Assembly (NCBI GenBank): GCA_020628755.1
Contig: JAHDEQ010000086.1
Location: 1 to 6,274 of the forward strand
Direction: 5' to 3'
Length of the DNA stretch: 6,274 bases
Origin: Saprospiraceae bacterium
Lineage (GTDB): Bacteria > Bacteroidota > Bacteroidia > Chitinophagales > Saprospiraceae
Below are positions 1 through 5,884 of the stretch, in pieces; within the stretch, counting starts at the first letter, position 1; each line of letters begins with the position of its first letter. A program made the translations under genes and the position numbers. Below the pieces are notes generated by a model, which was not told where the DNA came from, did no database searches, and was given only the letters and a program-made list of their open reading frames with translations.

Positions 1-464
1 AAACGTAGTATTTCGATAGAGCCAACCAATTTGACACTGCCGTCTTCTTGTTCCGAAAATTTGAAGGGAATTTCGACTTCTTTAGTCGTTTCTTTTATGG
101 TAAGATCCCCCACTACTTGATAGCTTCTACCATCTTCCGATTCGGTCACTTTCTTAGAAACAAAATCTATGGTAGGAAAAATCTTAGTATAGAGCAAATT
201 CTTTTTGTTGTTGAGGTGTTTGTCACGCATCCCTGTGCCTGTATCAACAGTCGAGGGGTCAATGGTTACATCAAAAGATGCCTTTTCGACATCATAAGGA
301 TCAAAGTTTACCTTGCCTTCCATACCTGTAATTGTGCCTTCAACATTGACTCCCATATTGAGTACGGAAAAAGTAACTTCTGATTTTTCAGCGTTGATTT
401 TTTGCTGGGCAAAAAAGGTAGTCGTACTAAAAAGTGCGACCAATAAGAATAGTAATTTTTTCAT
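1..464 (-). CDS. YceI-like secreted protein, 3' end cut by window edge
   Basis: The reading frame opens at an ATG (464-462) and stays open to the left edge, giving 154 visible residues with no stop. Residues 1-19 form a signal peptide: MKK, a hydrophobic run LLFLLVALF, and a likely cleavage site after FFA or FFAQ. The mature part carries the YceI beta-barrel pattern: INAEKSEVTFSV at the start, VEGTITGMEGKVNFDP, a strand ending in DPSTVDTGTGMRDKHL (RDKHL at 80-84), FPTIDFVSKKV around 97-106, and the VVGDLTIKETTKEVEIPF segment from 117. Family members are usually about 170-200 residues, so some 20-45 residues are missing. Known YceI proteins are periplasmic lipocalin-like barrels that bind long isoprenoid lipids; the ligand here cannot be told. 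It lies 82 bp downstream of the arsM-like gene on the same strand, with a small terminator between, so co-transcription is uncertain. Family assignment is by motif recognition only. Confidence 0.88.
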   Translation of the reverse strand, partial: MKKLLFLLVALFSTTTFFAQQKINAEKSEVTFSVLNMGVNVEGTITGMEGKVNFDPYDVEKASFDVTIDPSTVDTGTGMRDKHLNNKKNLLYTKIFPTIDFVSKKVTESEDGRSYQVVGDLTIKETTKEVEIPFKFSEQEDGSVKLVGSIEILR

Positions 465-532
465 GAGTTTAGTTTCAATATAATTTCTACAATTATGCAT
501 TTATTTCTGCACAACCTAAAGGATGTGCTACT

Positions 533-554
533 AAAAAGAGTTGCTACTAGCAAC
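533..554 (-). terminator. Weak intrinsic terminator at the arsM stop codon
   Basis: Read leftward, GTTGCT and AGCAAC (540-554) form a 6-bp stem with a 3-nt loop. It overlaps the TAG stop codon (547-549) and is followed by TCTTTTT (533-539). The stem is short and only moderately G/C-rich, so termination is probably partial. A second small dyad at 509-528 (GCACA/TGTGC with an inner CC/GG) follows in the same spacer but has no T-tract. Confidence 0.45.
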
Positions 555-1515
555 AGCCTCCTCCATCATAAAACCAAGTAGATTCAGAAATAAAAATGTC
601 TTGCTTACCTAACGCAGCCAAAGCTCCTCCTGTTTTATCACAGACCGCTAAAGGTTGATTTTGAAGCAAAACATGTCCTTTTTCATCATCAAAATGCTCT
701 TCTTTACCAAAATAGATGGCCGTCTTACCCGTAAACACACAAGGCCCATCGGCTGGCATCGGATCTTTGATGGCACAAACTTCGACACTTTCGATGTAAA
801 TTAACTCCTTGGTATCATAATGTCCTGGCGCAAGGATACGATAGGGACGTTTGGCACGAATTTCAACTGTTCCAAATCCTACATCCGTTATCATTTTGAT
901 GTAATCTTTTAGAGGAATTGAACCACTCAAACACAAAGCTCGCAAACGCTCATCATCTCTCAGATGCTGCGGCATCGCTTGATCACAAATTGGGTCAGAC
1001 ATCACCAAACGACCATGAGGTTTGAGGACTCGGTACATTTCTTCCAATGCACGTTTAAGGTCTTCTTCTTTAAAAATATTGAACAAACAGTTTTGGGCAG
1101 CCACATCAATCGAAGCATCCTCAACTGGCAAGTTGAGGGCATCGCCTTTGCGGAGATCTACAAATTCCGAGCGAAACCAAGGGTTCAATTCTTCTGCTTC
1201 CTTAAAATTTTTGCGTGAAGCTGCCAACATTTCATCTACCACGTCAACCCCAATCACACCATTTTTTTGCCGACTAAAATAAGAAAATTGCAACAACTCC
1301 ATCCCTCCTCCTACACCAACATAAAGTATCGTAGGATCGTTAACCAAATCTCTAGGATGTACCGTACTGCCGCAACCATAATTCATTTGCTGCATGATAA
1401 CTGGAATATCCAAACCTGGCAATTGCCATATAGGAGTTGTGGTACAACACAAGCCAACGTCTGGTGTTTCGGCTGCTTGTTTATACACATCGTGTGTGGT
1501 TTCTAAATAAGACAT
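547..1515 (-). CDS. arsM: Arsenite S-adenosylmethionine methyltransferase, arsenosugar-pathway type
   Basis: This complete 322-residue cytoplasmic methyltransferase transfers methyl groups from SAM to trivalent arsenic. A Rossmann SAM site is seen as ILYVGVGGG (63-71), followed by the acidic end of strand 2 in GVIGVDVVDEM (86-96) and EMYRVLKPHGRLVMSD (159-174). Three cysteines sit where ArsM enzymes bind As(III): C48 in NYGCGS, C143 in AQNCLFN, and C195 in LCLSGS. Further cysteines are C23-C24 near the N-terminus, C177, C247, C259, C292, and a terminal GGGCC (C321-C322). The N-terminal GLCCTTTPIWQLPGLDIP block, MNYGCGSTVHPRDL and the STWFYDGGGCC tail resemble the ArsM type that NCBI names as belonging to arsenosugar biosynthesis, known from cyanobacteria and other bacteria; this comparison is from memory. 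That pathway also uses the radical-SAM protein ArsS, which is not in the window. The ATG at 1515 follows an A/T-rich leader without a Shine-Dalgarno motif, as is normal in Bacteroidota. No ArsR-type operator or regulator gene is evident. Confidence 0.9.
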   Translation of the reverse strand: MSYLETTHDVYKQAAETPDVGLCCTTTPIWQLPGLDIPVIMQQMNYGCGSTVHPRDLVNDPTILYVGVGGGMELLQFSYFSRQKNGVIGVDVVDEMLAASRKNFKEAEELNPWFRSEFVDLRKGDALNLPVEDASIDVAAQNCLFNIFKEEDLKRALEEMYRVLKPHGRLVMSDPICDQAMPQHLRDDERLRALCLSGSIPLKDYIKMITDVGFGTVEIRAKRPYRILAPGHYDTKELIYIESVEVCAIKDPMPADGPCVFTGKTAIYFGKEEHFDDEKGHVLLQNQPLAVCDKTGGALAALGKQDIFISESTWFYDGGGCC

Positions 1516-1562
1516 AATGATATTTTATGATATTTTTTTTCAAATGGAGTTTGCTCGTTATA

Positions 1563-1613
1563 CCGAGAACGGGGTAAAAAACCGAAAATAAAATAAAGGT
1601 TTTACCCCTTCGG
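1563..1613. repeat. Inverted repeat A upstream of arsM
   Basis: GGGGTAAAA (1571-1579) is matched by TTTTACCCC (1600-1608). The pairing extends inward to CC/GG across a two-A bulge, and outward to CCGA/TCGG (1563-1566 with 1610-1613) across a small internal loop. The loop is purine-rich. No T-tract follows on either strand, so it is not an intrinsic terminator. It could be an operator or an RNA structure in the arsM leader. Confidence 0.65.
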
Positions 1614-1621
1614 CATCACTA

Positions 1622-1670
1622 TTCACGGGAAAATTCCCTTTAGGCTAAATTCGGAAATTTATCCCGTGAA
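1622..1670. repeat. Inverted repeat B, 9-bp perfect arms
   Basis: TTCACGGGA (1622-1630) and TCCCGTGAA (1662-1670) are perfect inverted arms, with partial A/T pairing continuing inward. The 31-bp interior has a small dyad TTTA-GGC-TAAA (1640-1650). No T-tract follows on either strand and no flanking target duplication is clear. It starts 8 bp after inverted repeat A. Confidence 0.7.
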
Positions 1671-1721
1671 AAGTATAAACAGCAAGGATACAAGATAAGT
1701 TTTATAAACTTCACAAACCTG

Positions 1722-1767
1722 TTCTTAGAATGTCTTTACTAAGACGATTTAAGATTATTCTAAGGAA
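1722..1767. repeat. Nested inverted repeat C upstream of the receptor gene
   Basis: TTCTTAGAAT (1722-1731) is matched by ATTCTAAGGAA (1757-1767) with one extra base in the right arm. Inside it, GTCTT-TACT-AAGAC (1732-1745) makes a 5-bp hairpin that abuts the left outer arm. Variants of CTTAG/CTAAG recur across the element. It lies about 105 bp before the receptor start, so it could act as an operator or leader structure; that role is inference. Confidence 0.5.
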
Positions 1768-1871
1768 TTTGAGCAAAAATAAAAATTCTCCAGTGTTAAT
1801 TTGAGGCAAACTTATCTTTTCTTTGCGTTCTTTTTTCTTTTTGAATACCCGATTTTAACAAATCTGTACTA

Positions 1872-4800
1872 ATGCAAAAATACTTTATTTCTATCTATTT
1901 GCTGTTATTTCCTTACTGGATAGGAGCTCAAATCACAAGTGCTGGTATCGAAGGTATTATCAAAGATGAGCAAGGAGAAATGTTATTTGGTGCAAATATC
2001 ATCGTACAACATTTGCCTACAGGCATCCAATATGGCACTACAACTGAAGATGGTTATTATGTATTACCTAATCTCAAAACAGGTGGCCCTTACACAATTG
2101 AAGTCTCGTATTTGGGCTACGAAACTTTAAGTCAAAACAATGTTTACTTAGAATTAGGTGTACAAAAACAATTGGATTTTGAACTTCATGCACAGGCAAA
2201 TCAACTGGATGAAGTATTGGTTGTTTTTGATAGAAACGACCTTTTTGAATCGGATAAACAAGGGACTTCGACCAATGTGGGAAAGCAACAAATAGAAGAA
2301 CTCCCTTCGCTCAATCGCAGCTTGCAAGATATGACCCGCCTCAATCCACAAGGCAATGCCAATACCTTTGCAGGAACAAATTATCGTTTTAATAACTTAA
2401 GTATTGATGGTGCTTCGAACAATGATGTATTGGGTTTTCAAGAACCTGCAAGTGGAGCAGGAGGTGCGACTGCTAGTGGTACGCCTGGTGCCTTGGCAGG
2501 CACGCAGCCCATTAGCTTGGATGCTATCGAGGAAGTACAAGTTGCTATAGCTCCGTTTGATGTTCGGCTTGGAAATTTCACAGGTGCAAACCTCAATGCA
2601 GTTACACGTTCAGGAACTAATCAAGTACAAGGAACAATCTATACTTTTGGAAGAAATCAAATTTTAACAGGTAAAAGTATTGATGAATCTCGTCAAAAAA
2701 TCGAATCTTTCTATGACTATCAATTAGGAGCAAGTTTGGGTGCTCCAATTCTCAAAAATAAATTGTTTGTCTTTGGGAATTATGAACGTTCTCGCCGAAG
2801 CGAACCCATTGTTGGTATAGAAGGGACGAATATACCAACTGACGTTGCTACTTCTGTTCGGAATCACTTAATTGAGAGTTATAATTACGATGCTGGTTCT
2901 ATTGAGGCTACTAATATAGAACGGAATAGCGATAAGGCTTTTTTACGGTTAGATTATCATTTGTCTAAAAAACATCAATTGAGTTTGCGGCACAATATCG
3001 TTGTTGCTGCTGCTGATAATTTGGAACGGGGAGGCAATGTTTTCAAATTTTCTACACAAGCATTTAGACATCATAGTACAAGCAATAGTACAGTTGCAGA
3101 GCTAAAAAGTCGCTTCAAAAATAATATTTCAAACCACCTAATTGTTGGTTATAATCAGGTTGAAGATCGTCGAGATTATGAGCAACCAGTTTTTCCACAT
3201 ATCGAAATCAAATACAATACTGCAAATACAATTTGGCTAGGAAGCTACCGTGAAGCATCCATTTATGGACTTACTTTAGGTACAAGTCAAATCACAAACA
3301 ACCTCAATATTTATAAGAAAAAACATACCCTCACACTAGGAACAAGCAATGAATTTTACAATATCCAATACCGTTTTTTGACGGCATGGAATGGACGCTG
3401 GGAATACCGTAGTCTGGATGATTTTTTTGCTGACCAGCCGAGTCGTATTAGAGGAGTTTATAATTATGGTGACAACTCTTTTGAATTTAATCGAGATAAT
3501 CCCTCCGCAGATTTTAGCGTTTTTTTGTTGAGTGCTTATGCGCAGGACGAATTTCGTCCTAGCGATAGACTCACTCTAACGGCTGGTTTGCGTGTGGATA
3601 TGCAAATCCAACCCGATAAAGTTCCTCTAAATCCTGATGTAATCAACACGCCTGAATTTGCTCATTTTGACAATCAATTTGGAGGAGTTCCTATTTTGAA
3701 TCCACGTTTTGGGTTTAAGTACAATTTAGCAAATAAAGAAGTTTCCACGAAAAAACAGATGCGAGGAGGTCTTGGATTATTTACAGGTAAAGTCCCTTTT
3801 GCTTGGTATGCTTATGGACATTATATTTCAGGCGCAAGATATGGCAATATAGATGTGAGGCCAAGTGATTCGGTTGCTATTGAAACAGACATTTCGCAAT
3901 TACAGAATTTGCAACCTGGACTTACCGAGGTCAATTTGATTGATAATAATTTTAAGTTGCCACAAGTCTTGCGTGCAAGTCTTGCCTACGATTTACAGTT
4001 GCAAAATGATTGGCAAATCACTATAGAAGGGGTTTATTCCAAAACCTTACAAGGGATTCAATTTCAATCTATCAATTTAAAAGAAGAAACAACAGCATTA
4101 GATGGAGCCGACAATCGTCAATATTATAGTGCTGAAAATCGAAAAATCAACGATAAGTTTACCAATGTATTTTTATTGACTAATACACAAAAAGGTTATC
4201 AATACAATTTGACGGCAAGTATCAATAAACGCTTTGATTGGGGTTTGAATTGGACAATGGCATACACTTATGGTGAAAGCAAAGACATATCGAATGGCGT
4301 TCGCAATTCGATGGCAGCCAATTTTAGTGTCAATCAAGCTGTATTTTCTAATAATCCCAATTTGGCTTTTTCAAATTTTGATTTGAGACATCGTATTTTA
4401 GGTGTTTTGGAATACCAACAACAATGGTCGCCCAAACATTTTACATACATCAATAGCATTTTCAATGGTCAGTCGGGTGGGCCTTTTTCTTTTACAGTCG
4501 AAGGTGATTTGGACAATGATACATCTTCGAGAAATGATTTATTTTATGTTCCTTCTTCTTCTGATGAAATTACTTTTTCAGATATTTTGGATGAAAATGG
4601 GCTTGTTCTTGTCTCTGCTGAAGAACAATGGCAACAATTGGATAAATATATTGAAAATGACAAGTATTTAAGTACTCGCAGAGGGCAATATGCTGAACGA
4701 AATGGTGCTCGCACACCTTGGAATTACAATATTGACTTGCGTATTGCTCATCGTTTTTCTTTTCAAAAGGAGCAATCCATTGAATTGTCGCTTGACATTT

Positions 4801-5009
4801 TTAATTTCCTCAATCTACTTCATTATCAATGGGGAAAACAGCATTTTGTTCCCAATATTAGCAACTTGACTTATCAGCTTATCCAATTGGATGGGATAGA
4901 AAATAATATGCCGATTTATCAATTTGACAATCCTCAAGGAACACCTTGGCAAATAGATCCACTTAATTCTAGGTGGCAAGCACAATTGGGTTTGCGTTAT
5001 CGGTTTTAA
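1872..5009 (+). CDS. Oar-like TonB-dependent outer-membrane receptor
   Basis: This complete 1045-residue protein has a signal peptide of about 19-20 residues (hydrophobic ISIYLLLFPYWIGA, then Q). Residues about 23-110 form a carboxypeptidase-regulatory-like beta-sandwich (GIEGIIKDEQGEMLFGANI, then TTEDGYYVLPNLKTGGPYTI and VSYLGYE). The plug follows at about 125-250: IEELPSLNRSLQDMTRLNP, FNNLSIDGASNND, and APFDVRLGNFTGANLNAVTR, a block typical of Oar-like proteins. The rest is a large beta-barrel with many alternating aromatic and polar strands, ending in QLGLRYRF with a terminal Phe suited to Bam-dependent insertion. I saw no cysteine, as is usual for such barrels. The family lies in the outer membrane and takes up or handles large substrates using TonB energy; Oar in Myxococcus is linked to development, and some Bacteroidota relatives affect protein secretion. 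The substrate is unknown. No SusD-like partner follows, which argues against a classical glycan-uptake pair. The ATG at 1872 is favoured because the signal peptide begins there. The gene is monocistronic, closed by the terminator at 5050-5077. Confidence 0.93.
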   Translation: MQKYFISIYLLLFPYWIGAQITSAGIEGIIKDEQGEMLFGANIIVQHLPTGIQYGTTTEDGYYVLPNLKTGGPYTIEVSYLGYETLSQNNVYLELGVQKQLDFELHAQANQLDEVLVVFDRNDLFESDKQGTSTNVGKQQIEELPSLNRSLQDMTRLNPQGNANTFAGTNYRFNNLSIDGASNNDVLGFQEPASGAGGATASGTPGALAGTQPISLDAIEEVQVAIAPFDVRLGNFTGANLNAVTRSGTNQVQGTIYTFGRNQILTGKSIDESRQKIESFYDYQLGASLGAPILKNKLFVFGNYERSRRSEPIVGIEGTNIPTDVATSVRNHLIESYNYDAGSIEATNIERNSDKAFLRLDYHLSKKHQLSLRHNIVVAAADNLERGGNVFKFSTQAFRHHSTSNSTVAELKSRFKNNISNHLIVGYNQVEDRRDYEQPVFPHIEIKYNTANTIWLGSYREASIYGLTLGTSQITNNLNIYKKKHTLTLGTSNEFYNIQYRFLTAWNGRWEYRSLDDFFADQPSRIRGVYNYGDNSFEFNRDNPSADFSVFLLSAYAQDEFRPSDRLTLTAGLRVDMQIQPDKVPLNPDVINTPEFAHFDNQFGGVPILNPRFGFKYNLANKEVSTKKQMRGGLGLFTGKVPFAWYAYGHYISGARYGNIDVRPSDSVAIETDISQLQNLQPGLTEVNLIDNNFKLPQVLRASLAYDLQLQNDWQITIEGVYSKTLQGIQFQSINLKEETTALDGADNRQYYSAENRKINDKFTNVFLLTNTQKGYQYNLTASINKRFDWGLNWTMAYTYGESKDISNGVRNSMAANFSVNQAVFSNNPNLAFSNFDLRHRILGVLEYQQQWSPKHFTYINSIFNGQSGGPFSFTVEGDLDNDTSSRNDLFYVPSSSDEITFSDILDENGLVLVSAEEQWQQLDKYIENDKYLSTRRGQYAERNGARTPWNYNIDLRIAHRFSFQKEQSIELSLDIFNFLNLLHYQWGKQHFVPNISNLTYQLIQLDGIENNMPIYQFDNPQGTPWQIDPLNSRWQAQLGLRYRF

Positions 5010-5049
5010 GGTACTCTTAATGACTTTGGGAAATAAAAAGGCAAATAAA

Positions 5050-5077
5050 AAAAGGCTGTACTTGCGTACAGCCTTTT
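5050..5077. terminator. Strong, probably bidirectional intrinsic terminator
   Basis: AAAAGGCTGTAC and GTACAGCCTTTT form a perfect 12-bp stem with a TTGC loop (5062-5065), starting 41 bp after the receptor stop codon. Read rightward it ends in TTTTC. Read leftward it ends in seven T residues, and the loop becomes GCAA, a GNRA-type tetraloop closed by a C-G pair. It should end the receptor mRNA and also any leftward transcript from the 5.1-5.6 kb region. Confidence 0.9.
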
Positions 5078-5134
5078 CAAATTTTGGATATGTTAATTGT
5101 TAATGAATACTATATGTTTTCTTTTGTTCTTTGT

Positions 5135-5219
5135 TGAACGCCCGGAGCTTGCTAACCGCAGAAATTTCTGGGTAAATGGGTGTTCATTGGATTATAATTC
5201 GTTTACTCCGGTGCGTTCA
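5135..5219. repeat. Long inverted repeat with alternative pairing partner
   Basis: TGAACGCCCGGAG (5135-5147) pairs with CTCCGGTGCGTTCA (5206-5219) over 13 bp, with one bulged T at 5212. Inside is a perfect 12-nt palindrome CAGAAATTTCTG (5159-5170) with flanking ACC/GGT. The left arm can instead pair with GGGTGTTCA (5178-5186) over 9 bp including one wobble. The element stands out from its A/T-rich surroundings in base composition. It may be a structured RNA or a dispersed repeat; no function is assigned. Confidence 0.65.
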
Positions 5220-5305
5220 TGGGAAAATGTATATTACAAAATTGGATTATATATGATTTTTTCTTATATTGCAAGTTCAAGTATCAACCTTGTAAGCAAG
5301 CCTGT

Positions 5306-5325
5306 AAAATACGATTTCGTATTTT
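5306..5325. repeat. Inverted repeat with perfect 9-bp arms
   Basis: AAAATACGA (5306-5314) and TCGTATTTT (5317-5325) are separated by only two bases. This is a near-perfect palindrome with almost no loop, which favours a DNA-level site or a paired element over a stable short RNA hairpin. Confidence 0.75.
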
Positions 5326-5326
5326 T

Positions 5327-5348
5327 GTCCTTTTTTTTAAAAAAGGAC
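5327..5348. repeat. Inverted repeat GTCC-T8-A6-GGAC
   Basis: GTCCTTTTTT (5327-5336) and AAAAAAGGAC (5339-5348) are perfect arms two bases apart. It begins one base after the previous palindrome. The T/A core looks terminator-like, but no separate T-tract follows the stem on either strand. Confidence 0.75.
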
Positions 5349-5422
5349 TGAAAATGATTTTTCGGAATTTTTCTTTCCAAAACCCCTTTTTTCTGGAAAA
5401 ATCCAAAAAACCATTTTCAACC
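5346..5422 (-). repeat. Longest imperfect inverted repeat, wobble-paired on the minus strand
   Basis: The arm 5346-5373 is complementary to 5396-5422 over about 27 positions, with one bulge (A5367). The simple mismatches are 5347/5421, 5348/5420, 5357/5411 and 5363/5405. Each is an A-C pair in plus-strand terms and therefore a G-U pair in minus-strand RNA, so the stem would be almost continuous only in a leftward transcript. Its first three bases overlap the preceding inverted repeat. Confidence 0.65.
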
Positions 5423-5460
5423 TTGTAAACATTCAGTAAATTTATTCTACCAATTATTAA

Positions 5461-5496
5461 GCCTTTGAATTGTTTTTTAAAAAACAATTTTCAGGC
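5461..5496. repeat. Inverted repeat with 11-bp perfect core
   Basis: The core 5468-5489 is a perfect palindrome with no loop (left half AATTGTTTTTT). Outside it, three non-pairing or wobble positions are followed by GCCT (5461-5464) matching AGGC (5493-5496). No T-tract follows on either strand. Confidence 0.7.
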
Positions 5497-5590
5497 AGTT
5501 AGGAAATTATAGGAGAACATTTTACCAAATAATAATAAGCCTGCATTAAACCTTTCAAAATTAGTTCTCTTTTGAACCGTTTTGATAATA

Positions 5591-5622
5591 CAAATATACA
5601 GGCACATTATCGGCTCAACAAA
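5591..5622 (-). promoter_or_regulatory. Leftward Bacteroidota-type promoter
   Basis: Read on the minus strand, TTTG (5622-5619) is followed after 20 nt by TATATTTG (5598-5591). This matches the Bacteroidota housekeeping sigma pattern TTTG-N19-21-TAnnTTTG. Transcription would start near 5585 and run left into the hairpin region, with no protein gene in front of it before the terminator at 5050-5077. A/T-rich DNA can give such matches by chance. Confidence 0.45.
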
Positions 5623-5807
5623 TACACATTTCTCACATTTCCACAGCTTTTTTCCACAAGTATATTTTTATAAATTTTCGGCATTTTTTCCATTAATAAT
5701 CATAAGTCACTGAATATCAACGTTAAATAAATTAACAATTTATACTTTTTTATATGTGTTTGATGTGAATTTCCACTACTATATCCTGAAATACAATTTT
5801 TTTTATC

Positions 5808-5843
5808 AAAAAAAGGTGATTTTTTTTGCAAAAAATCACCTTT
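5808..5843 (-). terminator. Intrinsic terminator of the DoxX-like gene
   Basis: AAAGGTGATTTTTT (5812-5825) and AAAAAATCACCTTT (5830-5843) form a perfect 14-bp stem with a 4-nt loop. Read leftward, the loop is GCAA and the stem runs into a tract of seven T residues (5808-5814, three of them in the stem). It lies about 41 bp past the stop codon at 5885, the same distance and loop as the terminator at 5050-5077. Confidence 0.85.
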
Positions 5844-5884
5844 CCCTATTGGAAAATCCAAAAAACAGTATTCAATATCTTCTT

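Larger units (their letters stand above)
1516..1871. other. Divergent intergenic region between arsM and the receptor gene
   Basis: This 356-bp gap must hold the promoters of both divergent genes. No exact TTTG-N19-21-TAnnTTTG promoter was found on either strand, so no promoter is called. Next to the arsM start there is a 10-bp tandem repeat ATGATATTTT (1517-1536). Beyond it are three inverted repeats, listed separately. The last 100 bp before the receptor ATG (1872) are A/T-rich with pyrimidine tracts and no Shine-Dalgarno motif. No open frame with coding character is seen. Confidence 0.6.
5284..5428. repeat. Hairpin cluster bounded by 12-bp direct repeats
   Basis: TCAACCTTGTAA occurs exactly at 5284-5295 and 5417-5428, 133 bp apart. 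A degenerate third copy, CAAGCCTGTAAA, follows the first in tandem (5297-5308). Between the exact copies are three inverted repeats in close succession: 5306-5325, 5327-5348 and 5346-5422. The layout resembles a small non-autonomous element with a target duplication, but the outer direct repeat overlaps the last hairpin arm, so that reading is uncertain. Confidence 0.6.
5078..5811. other. Repeat-rich non-coding region between convergent genes
   Basis: About 730 bp lie between the two terminators with no convincing gene. The short open frames here lack ATG starts and recognisable domains, and their translations are low-complexity products of the hairpin arms. The left part (5135-5219) is less A/T-rich than its surroundings and strongly self-complementary. 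The centre (5284-5496) holds four inverted repeats and short direct repeats. At 5554-5576 there is a further small dyad (TTCAAAA/TTTTGAA, 9-nt loop). The right part (5623-5807) is plain A/T-rich sequence in which I see nothing specific. Confidence 0.7.

Noticed and set aside
48..383. Plus-strand open frame in the first 400 bp
   Set aside because: It is antisense to the YceI-like gene, which has a signal peptide and clear family motifs; the plus-strand translation has none.
1..1515. arsM and the YceI-like gene as a single operon
   Set aside because: They share a strand and are only 82 bp apart, but a hairpin with a T-tract lies at the arsM stop codon and no functional link is known. Read-through remains possible.
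1622..1670. MITE with 9-bp terminal inverted repeats
   Set aside because: At 49 bp it is very short, and no flanking target duplication is clear. Without copy-number data it is kept as a plain inverted repeat.
5135..5219. Integron attC site (imperfect hairpin with a single bulged base)
   Set aside because: The terminal boxes do not fit RYYYAAC and GTTRRRY (TTGAACG on the left, GTTCATG on the right), and no integron integrase or cassette genes are present.
5097..5351. Possible small plus-strand protein of about 84 residues
   Set aside because: It would need a TTG start, has no recognisable domain, crosses the strong inverted repeats, and begins just after the receptor's terminator with no promoter seen.
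5284..5429. CRISPR-like array from the CAACCTTGTAA repeats
   Set aside because: The repeats are only 12 bp with irregular spacing (12 and about 121 bp), the interior is palindromic, and no cas genes are present.
5284..5487. Possible minus-strand protein of about 67 residues
   Set aside because: It has no ATG start and its Lys/Phe-rich translation simply reflects the A/T hairpin arms. It lies in the candidate RNA unit, but I do not think it is coding.
5650..5658. DnaA-box-like TTTTCCACA, with a weaker match just before it
   Set aside because: It has one mismatch to TTATCCACA, no cluster of boxes and no replication gene nearby, so it is not evidence of an origin.
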